A stretch of DNA of 64,000 bases. Source: Daphnia carinata (Eukaryota; Arthropoda; Branchiopoda; Diplostraca; Daphniidae). The stretch spans positions 2,852,001-2,916,000 of the forward strand of contig NC_081333.1 in the NCBI RefSeq assembly GCF_022539665.2, written 5' to 3'. The notes beneath the pieces were generated by a model. The model was not told where the DNA came from. It worked only from the letters and a program-made list of their open reading frames with translations, and did no database searches. Shown in pieces: positions 1 to 15,400 of this stretch. The number at the start of each line of letters is the position of its first letter. The stretch's first letter is position 1. A program made the translations under genes and the position numbers.

Positions 1-2334
<2,334 letters not shown>

Positions 2335-3153
2335 TGCTGGCGAACAGGGAAATCTTGCTCTCCTCCGAATCGAAACACGGATATTGAGATTACACTTCAG
2401 ACATCGAGGAAGATGAATGTCACATGTGGTTCAACTGTGCATTTAAGCAATCCAAAATAAAACAAGAACAAGAATCCTTTGTCAATTGTTTTGTAGTCCA
2501 AACGGGACTTAATACACTTTTTCAGGCAGCCATGTCAGCTAGATGAAAAAGTCCATGATTGTCCCTCTAGTGGATCAAGGAAACAACTAGTGTAAAGTAA
2601 ATAATAAGCAAACCTCGGAGGCAAAGCATAATAGAACCAAAACAAACTGCCTCTCCTGCTTCTTTATGCTTGATTATTTGTATTTTTTTCCAAACAAGAA
2701 ATATCTTTCAAATTCTTTCTATTTAGGAAACTATTTCTAAAAATAGTGAACGTGCAAAGGCCGAGAATGCGCAGGACTTTAACCGTATAATTCGTATTTA
2801 AGCCACTGTATTAGTGCTTATCAAAGATTGCGGCGGTTTGTTGTTGTTGTTGCTGTAATGGCGATGTGATTTTTCAAGGCTATTATTGCTTATCAATATG
2901 ATATATATTGGAATCATGAAATTCGTATTCAATTTTCCAAATTGAAACAACTTTGACAAGAACTGCAAAGAAGGGAAAGATTCTGTTTAGTCCTACCTTC
3001 TAAACCGGGCTTCCTTTACCTCTACAGTTTGTTATTAAAACAAAATAAGCAAGGGAATCTAGGGTGCTAGGGATACGTGTTTCGGCTTCCGCGTGTAAAT
3101 TATTTTTGTTAGAGCAAGTGTTGGACCACAAACTTGGTAAACAAATGGGTACC
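2335..3153. promoter_or_regulatory. Divergent intergenic region between Smurf and CPSF30
   Basis: About 0.8 kb separates the start codons of two divergently transcribed genes, so it must hold both promoters and 5'UTRs. I see no TATA box near either gene. No other coding signal was recognised. Confidence 0.5.
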
Positions 3154-4563
3154 ATGGATAGCGCAATTGCGCCTATTGCCAATATAAAGTTTGATATCGA
3201 AGTTGCTTTAGGTAGGAGAAATAATAAATACATTCATACCATTTCTATTTATGTATACTAAATTATGCATATAGAGCAACAGCTTGGAGCCCAAAATTTA
3301 CCATTTCCTGGGATGGACAGTAAGAATAAAATTAGTTGACAAATGCACATCAAAATGCCTTTGTTGTACTTCACCTTGATTCCAGATTTGCAATAATACA
3401 TTGATTAAATTCTGGCTCCTATTAGAATCAACTGCAATGGTGTGTACCCTTTTCACTAAAGGTCAATGCCAAAGAGGGAGTTTTTGTCCATACAGACACC
3501 TAAGAGCAGATAGGACAATTGTGTGCAAGCATTGGCTACGTGGTTTGTGCAAAAAGGGAGATCAATGTGAATTTCTCCATGAATTTGACATGGCTAAGAT
3601 GCCTGAATGCTATTTTTATGCAAGATTCAGTAAGCTTTAAAGTAAAAGATAAAAGAGAGGCAGGAATTTGAAATGATAATTCTTTTCCAGGTGCTTGCCA
3701 TAACAAAGAATGCCCTTTTCTGCATATTGACCCAGAAACAAAGATCAAAGATTGCCCATGGTATGACAGAGGTTTCTGTCGCCATGGCCCAACGTGCCGC
3801 CACCGTCACGTTCGACGTAATAGATTTTGCATCGTTTTCCAAAGACATTTTCCATTTATACACCTTTGTTTCTAGGTGTACTATGCATGAACTACACTGC
3901 GGGATTCTGTCCCGATGGCCCCGAGTGCAAATTTGTCCAGTAATAGCAGAAGATTAGCTTTTTAAAAATTTCTTTTTAAAACTAATTTTACAACTATTCT
4001 ATAGCCCGAGATTCGAATTACCTCCTTTACCCGACGACATTAAGGGTGACAAGAGGAAGATGCCTCTGGTTTGTCATTTCTGTGGAGAAGTGGGACACAA
4101 AGCTGGTAAACTTATACTCCTATATTTTACAAGGTCATAGTGTCAAGAACCGATCATCTATTTTTTTTTAAATTCTTCGTAGCACAATGTCCAAAAATTC
4201 CATCGGAATCCAAGGATATCTATCGTACTCCAGCAGATGCCTCTACGCACGCTAGTAATGCTTCTCAAGCCCAAAGAGATCGGACTAATTTAAGACCCTT
4301 GGATGAAGTCACTTGCTACAGAGTAAAAAAAGATATATACCTTTGTTTAGACGTGTCCTTTCTCACGAACCTAATTCGTTTTCTCCTTTCTTTAAAAGTG
4401 TGGGCTTCGCGGACACTACGCAAATAGGTAAAACTGAACTTTAACTAATAGCTGTTTCTGTATTTAAATATCATACCTTTCATGATTTAATGTTTATTCG
4501 AACAGATGTAACAAAGGACACTTGGCTTTCCTGAGTAATCAGCCAACAGAGGAAAGAAGTTAA
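3154..4563 (+). CDS. Cpsf30: Cleavage and polyadenylation specificity factor 30 kDa subunit (CPSF4/clipper)
   Basis: Exons: 3154-3211, 3275-3319, 3426-3629, 3691-3816, 3876-3939, 4005-4105, 4183-4322, 4399-4427, 4506-4563; 274 aa. Seen: an N-terminal segment (IKFDIEVALEQQLGAQNLPF), then five CCCH zinc fingers: CTLFTKGQCQRGSFCPYRH, CKHWLRGLCKKGDQCEFLH, CYFYARFSACHNKECPFLH, CPWYDRGFCRHGPTCRHRH and CMNYTAGFCPDGPECKFVH. Two CCHC zinc knuckles follow (CHFCGEVGHKAAQC and CYRCGLRGHYANRC); the human protein has fewer knuckles, and as I recall Drosophila clipper also has two. Family role: CPSF30 recognises the AAUAAA signal with WDR33 during nuclear mRNA 3' processing. The start at 3154 (MDSAIAP) is chosen because it matches the family N terminus; an in-frame ATG at 3145 would add three residues. 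Every phase agrees and there is no sign of damage. Confidence 0.96.
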
Positions 4564-4603
4564 CATAGGATTACAATTCATTTCCAACACTGTCTGTTCA
4601 TTC

Positions 4604-4609
4604 AATAAA
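4604..4609 (+). terminator. AATAAA poly(A) signal of CPSF30
   Basis: Canonical hexamer 41 nt after the CPSF30 stop codon, inside the short convergent gap to tamo. Confidence 0.6.
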
Positions 4610-4717
4610 TACAATTTCGAAATCTCTAAAAAGAAAAAAAAAGCAGAAAAAAAATTATAAGGGAAGTCACAACACTAATAAATGATTTTAGTAATAATGG
4701 TGGTTATGTGAAGAATC

Positions 4718-6441
4718 TTAGATATAGGTAGGGGCGTTCGTGAGGGAGGTAGAACAGGCAGCGCATTTCTCAGCCTCAGGTATGTTCACTAACGTGCAGT
4801 TGGAGCATTCACGCCCGCCGCGGAACAGAGGCTGACTTTCCGATCCCTTGTGCCTAGATTTGGAACACATGTCGCAGATTTCTCTGTCATCAGGATTTAG
4901 GAAAGTACAGAACAGACATTCCCACCCAGTTAACTGTGGAATGGAAAGAATATAGGTTTGTGATTGTTTTTTTTTTATAACTTTAAACAATCGAATTCAA
5001 TTCGTTTACGTTACCTTGGCCGAATTCAAATTTTGGTTAATGGGTCTTCCACTAAACGGTGTGGCTTCTTTGGGCTTAGCTCCAATCGGTGACGAGCCAG
5101 AATTTTGCCTGTTGGTTATTTTCGAAGATCCAACAACAACTTTTTCCGGGGTCCGATTGATGTTTCCTTCAGACAACTCTCTAATGGCCGAAGGGGAATT
5201 TTTCTCTTCTTTTTGTTTGTATCTTCTGTCCTCTTTTGGCCTCTCGATAGTAGTGCTGCTTGGGTTAATGTTATCGACTTCATCATAGCAAAGCTGTTCC
5301 AAGCGATCAATATCCAACAAGCTATCGAATTTCGGTATACTCTTCATCTCACGTGCAAAAGAGTTATTCCAGACTTCGAAGGTTTCATGCATTTTTTGTC
5401 CCTCCAGACTCCTTGGTTCCAGCGACCTAGCTGTATTGTTTGTTGAGTTTGATTGGGGTAGAGTCTTGGGTAGATATAGCTCTTTTTGTTCCGCTGAGAG
5501 AGAATAGTTGAACGCTGGTTTTGCGTATTGCTGGTACATCATGTGATAGGGGAAGGCACTTGGATACATTTCTTGAGGTCCCAAGTAAGAAGGAGCAGGT
5601 GCTGGTGGATTGAAATTGTAGTGACTTTCTTTCTGTGCACTTTGATACATCAGACCCCTTACACAGTGGTTTACTGATCCAACGTAACTGTCGCGGAAAT
5701 CAAATATGGATATCCATGAGCAGGGTCTTGTGCTAACACTCAGTGCAGCATGGATCTCACATAAAATCTGAAAATTTACACTGTTAGTTGTTAAATTGTA
5801 AATTCAAGAAATATATTAACAACCTGGGATTCTACTTCTGCAAGAAGGCAGTCCCTGTGACTGATAATGACTCTATCATAATCCAAGACCCCTTGAATTA
5901 TTAGACGGTTATACTCTAAATCTAGAGTATAACCCATTTCCATCAAAATTTCTTCTGCTCCAATCAGCTGTTGCTCAATTTGATATTTGAAGGCTCCACT
6001 ATATAACTACATAAAACAATTAAAAAATAGTAAACACAGAACTTTAGGTTGTTATTTACCCTGATTTCATTGAATTCTTTCCTCCATGGTTGACCAAGTA
6101 AATTTGCTGCATATGTTGCAAGCATTTCCCATGCATGCCTAAACCTGTTTGGACTGAAGTGCTCACTCCTCCTAAGTATAGAGGTGTAAAGTACTGCTTT
6201 GGTGGTGGTGGAGTAAAATCTTTGATTGGAGGTGACCAGGCATAAGTATTCCTTCATAAAACCTAATAATTTGGGTAAAGGGTAATCAGGCACCTGAAAT
6301 AGGTTAGTTCTTGATATTCTAGTCACCTTTAAGTTTTCTCTTTTGCTCTATCCTCTGTGGACTTTCTTCAGTTTGAAGACAGCTTAAATGTAACTTATCA
6401 ATCTGCATCCACAGATCATTTATTACTTCCAAGTTAACCAT
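4718..6441 (-). CDS. tamo: Tamozhennic/SPATA2-like PUB-domain protein with two RanBP2-type zinc fingers
   Basis: Minus-strand exons: 6441-6327, 6262-6060, 6006-5824, 5767-5015, 4933-4718; 489 aa. The N-terminal half resembles SPATA2 (Leu-rich helices, LLGQPWRKEFNEIR, MGYTLDLEYNRLIIQGVLDY), consistent with a PUB domain at about residues 40-170. The middle is low-complexity, rich in Ser, Pro, Tyr and Gln. The C terminus has two RanBP2-type zinc fingers of pattern C-x2-C-x10-C-x2-C: WECLFCTFLNPDDREICDMC, and ECSNCTLVNIPEAEKCAAC (which lacks the usual Trp). Family knowledge: SPATA2 bridges CYLD to the LUBAC ubiquitin ligase; Drosophila tamo affects nuclear import of Rel proteins. The start MVNLEVINDLW is the likeliest; an in-frame upstream ATG at 6540 adds 33 residues of unlikely composition. 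The gene converges on CPSF30. Confidence 0.82.
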
Positions 6442-7373
6442 AGCGAAAATGGTGAAAGATGAAAAGAAAAATATGCTGGAAAACACAGCACATCTGGGTC
6501 GTAAGCTGTCTGCTGCCTCCGGACGTTTTGGTTCCGGCAACAGAAGAGGTTTCAGCCCTTATTTGGTTGCGTCATTTCATTGGATAACATCGATAACACG
6601 CGCGAGGTAAAAAGAAAAACTGAATACGTATATGAAATTTCAAATAGTATGTTGCTCATAGATAGTAGGCTGTGTGATTCACTGTTTTAGTAACCTAGTC
6701 ACTACTCAGCCCCATATGGTGGAACACTAAAATCGAACGTTGGCCTTCCTGAGCTGCTAGTCTACCCAAATTTCGGTAATACCACCTAAAGTTTTTACTG
6801 TCAGTTTTGCTTTACTTAATTTTTCGGTTCTGCAATGCCAAATATTTTACATACCGCTATTTGTCTCTTTTCATTGTACATTTACATCATAGGGCCAAAC
6901 ATTCTAAGAAGACTACCAACATTTGATGGCACATCAATTTAATGAAAGCGAAAATTACAGAGAAAGGTACAGACGAAGAAATGCCATTCTACTAACGGAA
7001 ATATTGCTTTTGAGCTCGAGTATTTAAATAATATAATGAAGAAGGCGAATATCGAGTGAGTGGCCCACAAATTTTGAGGCTTAAAAATAAATCTTCGGGT
7101 TGTCTTCCAACCAATGAAAGCACGGATATGGTCACGTGATTGTGTTGGTACAAACAAACAGCCGAAACAAAACTCAAGTAGCTATGAATCACTTAAATTT
7201 CGCAATTAGGAATTAAAATCTACTGGTACACAGACGTCTTTGGCAAAACCGCGTGCTATCTCCTGCAATTGGTTAACCACTAAGCTGAAGAACAGTTTAT
7301 GCTTCGTAACATCTGAGCTTTTCAGTAAAAAAGTTCTTAATCTTCATAATAGTACTGTCAAGAAACATTCGCG
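6442..7373. promoter_or_regulatory. Divergent intergenic region between tamo and CHMP2B
   Basis: 0.93 kb between the start codons of two divergent genes; must contain both promoters. No TATA box, RNA gene or coding signal was recognised. Confidence 0.45.
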
Positions 7374-8298
7374 ATGGATTTCTTCGCAAAAAAACCAACC
7401 ATGAAAAGTATTCGTATTTGTGCTTTGTCGTTGCTATATCATTAGGTACCTTCTTCCAATACAGAATGTAAAATTCAGTATTTTTCTCTTTTTCTGACAG
7501 AACAAATGCATGATGTGGATAGGCAGCTGAGGAAAACTGGAAGAGAGGTTGATAGGGATAGACGAGAATTAGAGAAGGAGGAAAAGAAATTGGTAAATAA
7601 CATATTATTTCATTATGTCATATACTATATGATTAAAGGTTTAGGAGATGGAGATTAAAAATGCAGCAAAAACTGGAAATAAGCAAGCTTGCACAGTACT
7701 AGCCAAACAATTGGTACAACTTCGAAAACAAAAAGAGCGGACATATGCTGCCAATAGCAAGGTATATGAATTTCTGTCTAAAAATATTCTTTTTTCATTT
7801 CTGCTATTCATAGTGTCTGATTTTCTTTTGTCCAATTGTAGATTACCTCAATAAATTCCCAAACAAAAGTAATGGGTGCTAACATGAAACTAGCTGGAGC
7901 TATGACAACCGCTACTCAAAGTATGGTGGCAATGAACAAAACCCTGAAGCCAGAACAGTTGAGTCGAACTATGCAGGAGTTTGGCAAAGCTTCCACCCAA
8001 ATGGAAATGACTGAAGAGATGATGAGTGATGCCTTGGATGACATTTTGAATGAAAGTGGAGATGAGGAAGCAGGTGATTCTATTGTCCAGCAAGTTCTGG
8101 ATGAAATTGGCATTGACATATCCTCAAAGGCAAGTGATCTATAAAATTTGGTCTTACCTTCTGATATGACATTTGAACTTCCTTATTACACTCTAGGTTT
8201 CCAAAGCGCCATCTGCTCCATCCAGGCTGGGTGCGTCTTCTGCCACAGATAACGAATTTGCAGATTTGGAAAAACAATTGGCCAAACTGAAAAGTTAA
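7374..8298 (+). CDS. CHMP2B: Charged multivesicular body protein 2B (ESCRT-III)
   Basis: Exons: 7374-7407, 7501-7592, 7645-7761, 7842-8129, 8197-8298; 210 aa, close to the human 213. Seen: a basic helical N terminus (QLRKTGREVDRDRRELEKEE), the ESCRT-III core (KLAGAMTTATQSMVAMNK), the acidic C-terminal half (EMTEEMMSDALDDILNESGD, VQQVLDEIGIDISSK) and a final MIM-like helix (FADLEKQLAKLKS). It matches CHMP2B rather than CHMP2A throughout. Family role: ESCRT-III filament subunit acting with VPS4 in membrane scission at endosomes. The last intron starts with GC rather than GT (AAG|GCAAGT at 8130). If it is retained, the protein ends four residues further on (KASDL read-through) and loses the VPS4-binding helix. 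The start gives MDFFAKKPTMK, a slightly divergent version of the family N terminus. Confidence 0.95.
8130..8131 (+). other. GC 5' splice site of the last CHMP2B intron
   Basis: The exon end AAG is followed by GCAAGT, a perfect GC-AG donor context. The intron runs 8130-8196 (67 nt) and ends CTCTAG. Phase 0 on both sides yields an uninterrupted, conserved C terminus, and no nearby GT gives one. Confidence 0.85.
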
Positions 8299-9482
8299 TT
8301 ATCGAGGAATCGATCCTCCATGATTATTATTGCCTTGTGCGACTATCGCCGGTGCCCGAGTACTATTAACATTCTTATCTCTTCGTATTCAATTATGTCT
8401 ATATCGTTCGAAAAGGTATTGTTTTCAGAATAAATAAGGAAAATACCCTTCATTTCAACTTTCAACTTATATTTGTGATTGTACCATAACTTCGTCACTA
8501 GAAATGTTGATACTACCCATCAATGTTTTTTTTTTCGACTGTCAACAAATAGGTCTGCTCGTCTGCTGTACGCCGCATTTCCAAATAATTGCAAACTTTG
8601 ACAACAATTCAATTACAGCATCAGCATGGCCACATATATTCATATTACAGAACAGGAGCAATTATCAAAACATGACACAGCATGTGGGTAATTATTATTA
8701 TTTTTTTTTCATTTTGTTATGCTTTATTTGTTTTGGATTTGGTTTTGGCACTTTCACACTTGTGTGCAGAATGTACAAACGAGAGCTCGTCGCGTTGCAT
8801 CAAACAAAGACATATTGCACGTACACGATTGTCGACGAGTCAAAAACTTGAAATATTGTGGCGGTGGTTATTTCAACACTATTTCTCACTCACACTCATC
8901 CACTTGCACTAGCGTTTCCAGTTATTATGCCACCTCCGCCGACGGTGTAAAGATACGCCAAAGTTTCGAGACGACGATGTGAGCTGATCGACGTTCCACG
9001 TTAGCAAAACCAAAACCCCAAAGTTGAACCAACACTTTCACGCGCATACTCCTATTACACGTACGTTCATGCTGGGCACAGATTTTTTTCAAACTAGATG
9101 TGAAATTATTTGTTGAATCGAAAGAGACTGAAGTTACATTTGTTATATAGAGGAAGAAAGGGACAGAGCAAAAAGGATAAATAAAGTGAAAAAAAATTGG
9201 AAGAGATAGGGAAGCAGATGAGAGAAGACTATAGAAGGAGCACATACCACACTGGCTTGCTTGAAGCGTTGACAAATAGATATCGACCAGTGGCACGGCA
9301 GCGATGTCAAATTTTTTCTTTTCTTTTTCTTTTCTTAGAAACAAAACAAAATATTTCGAGCAAATTTTTTGTTTTAAGTTTGGCCATGCCATAAGGTGAA
9401 AAATTTGAGTCTATATATATATATCCCAATCCCCAGAGGGGACTGCCTTATTTTATAGCATTTTCAAAGGATAACGAGGTCG
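8299..9482. other. Convergent 3' flanks of CHMP2B and the CUB-domain gene
   Basis: About 1.2 kb between two stop codons. It holds a candidate CHMP2B poly(A) signal AATAAA at 8429-8434 and a short (TA)n run near 9412-9423. No coding gene recognised; the 3'UTR of the minus-strand CUB gene probably occupies the right part. Confidence 0.5.
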
Positions 9483-12400
9483 TCAAACATTATCGCCGAC
9501 ATCGATGGAGAGCGGAGGAAGGACTGTGTAGAGCGTGGCCGGCGGCGGGGGAGAAGGGATGTCGGACGGGAGCGACATCGACGGACGCGACGACGTGTCG
9601 AACGGAGGCGGCGGAGCGAACGGTCGTCGCTCGTGGTTGATGTTGGGCGGCCTCCGTCGCTGCCTCTTCCGGTGGCAGACGATGCACAAAGTCATGAGCA
9701 GAGTCAGGGCACAAGCGCCCAGCGTCAATATCAGCAGCACGGACGAGGATTCTTCACCTGTGACCGTAGCGGCACCTTTTTGGAACGAAACAGAGCATTA
9801 ATCAAATGACGCCATTTACCTAGCTGTTAAGAAATATCAATTGTTGTTGCAAAATAATGAAGTGGAAAGAACGAGAAAGAGGTTTGAAAAACAAAAAAAG
9901 AGAATCAAAGCAAAAGCGTAGAAGAAAGTAGTTATTAGTACATGGGAATTTCATTCCTTGTGTTTTTGGGGAGGCGGACACCGCGTCTGGAGGAGAACAC
10001 TGGCTGGGCCGGTAGCAAAATACAGACGAGCAACAGTCAGGGTTGGAAGAAAGATGTGGGGAAAGTGTGACGAGGAAATTTCAAAGTGAAAAATTAAAGT
10101 AATTGGTGCTGGTTTGTTTTCGGGGTTTTTGTGTCTTAAAAAAAAACAAGGAAAAAATGGTTTTAAGGTTAGAAAAAAAAAAAAAAAAAAAAAAAGGGAA
10201 ATGAAATGAATTGGTGAAATTGAGGAAGAATTTAGTGAAGCAACTGAACAAAAATAACAAAAAACAAGACCAGGGAATTAAGTGTGGATTGATATCGGAC
10301 GCCTCCACCTGAGAAATCTCGTCGGAGAAGGAGAAAGAAAAGAAGAGTGTAAGTGATCAATCAGCGAGAGACATCCAATAAAGATACAAGAAGAAAAGGC
10401 GACTTTTGGTTTTACATGCGCTTTTTCTTTTTAGTTTATAGTTTGTTTTGTTTTTGTTTAAAATTGTGGTAGAAAAGGTTAAAGAGAAATACAGTATACA
10501 ACGGTACGAATATATACACAATAGCTAACGGCAATGAGGCGCGATAGGAAAAGAACATACAGTGCGTCCCCTCGTCGGAATTATCGTTGAGTCCGCAATT
10601 CGGATTTCCGTCGCACTCCAGCTGTTTGGCTATGCAAAACGTGCTGTTTGCGCAACGGAAGTAGAGGCCGCCATCATCGCAATCGTAACCGCCGACCAGA
10701 GCTGGAATCTTAACCTCCGTCCAAATTGCCCGGAAGCCTTTACCGCCGGCCACTTTATCGGCAGTTGTGAATCTAATTTACGAGCAATCAAGAATCATTC
10801 CATTTGCAAAAATTGATTTGATGTGATGCCTCTCTGATTTCTTTCTTACGTGATTTTCATGGCGTTGCCTTCAGACATGAACGTCTCGTGTTCTTCTTTC
10901 AGTTTTTCGCCGCAGATTTCCACAGGCGGTTCGTCTAGCCTCTTCCAAACGCGCACGGCTGCCATTGCGCATCCCCGAGCTAACCGAAAAAAAAAATACG
11001 TCCATTCACAAATGAAAAGAAGGCCAGTCAATAACAAGAAAAAAGAAAAACAACCAGAACTGACTCTCCAATTCGCCTTCGATGGAGAACGACTCAAAGT
11101 GAAGAAGAATGCGATGATCCCTGGCCGACTGGATCTGCCAAGAGCAGCTGAGGAGGCCCGAGCTGCGATCATACTTCTCGGGCCACTTGGGGCTAGTGAA
11201 CACGCCGCTGGCGGCTCCCGGAACGCTCAGATTACTGCCGCAGTCTGCATTACGTGAAAAAAGAAAAGAAAAGGGACCCCGTAGCAGGAGCCGATCGAGC
11301 GTCGTATAAATTGATGGACGAGAAAGAAAAAAATTCTACGTAGTAGTAGTTCTAATGCGGTTTCTTGTTGCCACCGCTAGGGAATCAAAGAGAAAGAGTT
11401 CACTCACCTCTATTGATCGAGATGTTCTCGTCGAACATGTACCTGGCCTTGAAGCCGTTAAAGACGCCTTCTTCGTCCGTGCGCAAGACGACCTTATCGG
11501 CGAAATAACATTTAAAAAATCAATTAAACTGTTGTCCAAAAACGAGAAATACTTGAGGCATTTTACCCTCAATCCAATCGTTCCTGGATCGGATTCAACT
11601 GGTCCAGGGTATGAATCCCCACAATAGCGGCCTAGTAGAACTTCCTTGCCTCCATAAAAAACATTGTAGATTTCGACCCAATCTTCTTGGCAATAGGAGC
11701 CGTAAAAGACGGTCGTGTCGTTGGCTCTGACTTTGAACTGATCAAAGTAAAGCCTGGCGTTTTCGTCCGGTCCGGCCAGGACAAAGTTGTAGGTGCACGT
11801 CAGGTTGGACGGGTAGCGAGCCGGATGTCGAGGTGAGTTGAATTCGCCTCGCTTCCTGCTGACGCTCATGTAGGTGAAATTGCATCCGCCCAGCGGCGAC
11901 GGCGTCCCCGGTATCGAATACTCTATTTTTTTTTTTTTTTTTAAATTAAACCATTATTAATAATAATTAAAACAATAAAATCATTAATTTTTACCTGTGG
12001 CAAAGAGGAATCTGGCTTTGAAGCCGGAGCCCTGCGTCTGACCGCTGGAGAAGATCATGGACAACCGCTGGCCTTCCGACCAGTAAGGTGAGCTGACGTT
12101 GTTGCTGCACAGTTCGTGGTCGTGCTTCTCGTACAAATACGGCACGCTTATATCTTGACCTTTTAAATAAATCCTCAAAAAGCCATCCGAACATCTATTA
12201 CAAAAAGAAAAAACACGTGCTTATTCCAAGGCGAAGCAAACCTGAATGAAATGAATACGCACGTCGAATCAGCTGACGGGATGTCGAATTTTTCGAAATC
12301 GAGCCGAATGCGCTCGAAATGCTGCTCGTCCTGTAGGCCGTAGACGTTGTATTTGCAGACGATGCCGGGGATGTAGGGAAACGGGTAGTTGGGGCTGTAG

Positions 12401-15400
12401 ACGACGGCCGACGAGCCTTTACGGCTCAGAATCGTCTGGTCGCATTCGGACCCTCTGTCGTGCTTGCTATCCTCCCGACTAATGAAATCTACCGAGTTCC
12501 ACAGTTCATTAGTTAAGAGACGCTATTGACATTATTGTTAGTTGCGTGATTTTTCTTGGCTTCGTTACCGAGTTTGACGAAACTCTCGCTGAACTCGAAC
12601 TTGGCGAGAAAGCCGCGGTTCTGCGAGTCGGCCGTCCGCTTGAGCGTCGTGAACGTGACGAGCAAATGGTGCTCGGTCGAGTAGATGACCACGTTGCGTT
12701 GCTGGCCGCAATAGCGTCCAATCAGCGGAGCTTTGGCATCCAACCCGTCGTAGACGTCGACAGCGTCTAGCGGGCAACTGTATCAAATCATTTTATTTCG
12801 TTAGTTAAAAATGGAAATAAATAATAATTAATTTAAAAGGGAACGTACTGAGGGCCTCCGTAGAAAGTGTCAAAGTCCCTGAATTCGATCCGGATGCGCT
12901 GTCCTTTCTTGCCGGCAAACTTGTAGGCACACGTCAGGTCTTTGGGGTAGACGCCCGGGTAGGTGGGCGTCATGATGTCGCCTTGCCGCTTCACCAGTCC
13001 GTCGATCGAGAAGTTGCACGTCGTCCGCGGAACGGGCGTCCCCACTTGGAATTGATCTACAATTCAGAAAAAAAAAAAAATTCAATTATTCGTGATCTAT
13101 TTATTTCTTTTGTCCCGCAACCCCGAAAAAAAAAATGGCTGATCATCACAGATGGACCCAACATCTGATCACGTCATCGATGGCTTCCATTTTGATGTTG
13201 AGTCATCTGGTAGAACACAGATGAAACCCATCAATGACAGACCCAACGTCTGTTTAACATTATGATTGCCTCTTTTTTCTTGAATATTTGCATACGAAAC
13301 GACGGATCGCAAACAAACAGCGTCCGAACAAATGGCTTATACGAGAAACTAGGATCAACATGGTCCATCGTAAACGATGTGTTTACCGTCTTTGAAGAAG
13401 AGATAGGTGCCCTGGAAGAGGAGATCGTCGCCGATGCTCGAGTTCTTGTCGGTAAAAAAGGCCACAACGGCCGTTCTGTAAAGCGAGACCCGACGACGGG
13501 GCGGAATTTGACCGCAATAACGGCCACCAAATGGCGAATGGATCAGATCCATCGGCTCCGAGTCGGGAATCTCCGTATAAAGGTCGATGTATTCGTGACT
13601 GCACCTAATATCAGACAAAAACAACAGAAGACGATTAGCTGTGAATGTAGTGCGATTGAAGGTTATGTATTTTAATTTGTTTAAAGGGACTTTTTTTTTT
13701 AAAGGGGGAAAGGACCCAGAAGAAATAAAGGAGATGGTAAATCTATTGTTCTTTTTACTTTTTATGCGCATCGCAGACACGGACTATAAAATAGCGGCAT
13801 AAATGCAGCAGTTCAAATCAAAAAGAGGAGATCCCCTTCTTTTTTTTTTTTTAAACGTCAATATAAATTCGGTTTCGTACGGGTTCCCTCTTTACACCAT
13901 TTCTTTTAAGCCACTAGAGAAGAAGACGTGACAGGTTCTATCCTATCAGCTCCATCTTGTCTCTCAAAAAAAAAAAATAGACGGACGCGAAGGGACAAGA
14001 GCATCTCTATTTCTCTAGCTGCAAATGACAATTGATGTCTCTAGGTTTTACGATAACATAGCTAAAAGATAATGCTCTCACATTTTTTTTTTCTTCGACC
14101 ATCTTTCATACGAAAACTTGAGATTCCTCTTTGCTCTTAATTGTTGACTTGATTTCTCCAGCATTGCGAGCGACTCCAAATGAGCTTTTTTTTCAAATGT
14201 AACTAATAGATAAGAAAAACAAAGCCCAGTCGTTGTCTCGAGACTCTTTCAAGTGCCAATAAAGAGAGAAAACAAAAGAAAACAAAAGAACGGAGCTGCT
14301 GGCGATGGCTAGTAGCCAATAAACAAGGGCTATCCGGTCTCTGTATAGCGAACCCCAGTAAAAACAAAATGCGTTGCAACGCAACAGAGTATGAAGAAGA
14401 AAGAAAGGAAGACGCGTCAGATGTACTTTATACAACTGCATATTGTCCTGGATTGAAACGCGGAAACGGAAAGCTTGCCACCCTCCTCTCGACGTTACAT
14501 AGGGCGAAAGAAAAATAGGGGGGGGGGGGGGAGGGGGGCGCAATATCAAAGGTCGTTGGGGATTTTTTTTTCTTTTTTTTTCAAGACGTCAATTTGAGCA
14601 CGTCGCAAAATATAAAACATAGGAGGCAGTAGCGTCTCTTGCAGAGGGGCCGTTGTATATCTAATCCCTGTGCCACATACATACGCGCATAGACAGCACA
14701 AACAAACAATCAATACTCTTGATCTATCAGCATTCGTCCGGAACACGCGAGTGGCGGCTGCACGAACAAACCCACTTAAATACACAGACAAGACACTGCC
14801 AGCGGATAATAATAAAAAAAAAATAAAAGAAAGAAATGAACCTCGGAACCAAAGACGAGACAGAAAAAAAAATCGAGAAAAATAATAAAGAAGAAGAAAA
14901 AAGAAGAACGGAAATCACGCGACGTGTAGAGCCAATCTGACGCTAATGTGAACAGGATTTTCCGTTCGAGTGTAACAAACTAAAAGAGACAAAAATAGAG
15001 GAACCAGTCAACAATACCCCCCCCCCCCCCCCCCCAAAAAAAAAAGAAGAGAAAGTTAAAAGAATAAACAAGACAAACTAGAAAAAAGAAACAAAAAACA
15101 AAAACGTTTTCAAGACGACCTTATTCCAATTCCCTGAAAGCCTATCATTAAATGCCGCCATTTTGTTTTCGTCTGCTCGCCTTCGAGAGTAGTATTTGGC
15201 ATGCAGTCATTGCGTCAGGAATGCCGACCAATCGAGAAGCACATCAGTGACAGTCTATTACTTTTCGATTCCAATCGATTCTTTTGTCTAAGCAAATTTC
15301 AAGTTACATTTCAAAGCTCGAGTTTAAGTGGGGAAAGAATCTTGCAGTACAATGAAAAAAAAAAAAATAAATCAAAAAAGATCAAATAGCGAATGTAAAT

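Noticed and set aside
6301-6326. Very short intron ending just before GTGCCTGAT in tamo
   Set aside because: It would be 26 nt and create a stop; the acceptor at 6263 gives a 64-nt intron and a conserved frame.
8504-8982. Several overlapping plus-strand frames after CHMP2B
   Set aside because: Overlapping frames with Cys/Phe-rich noise in 3' flanking DNA; none has exon context.
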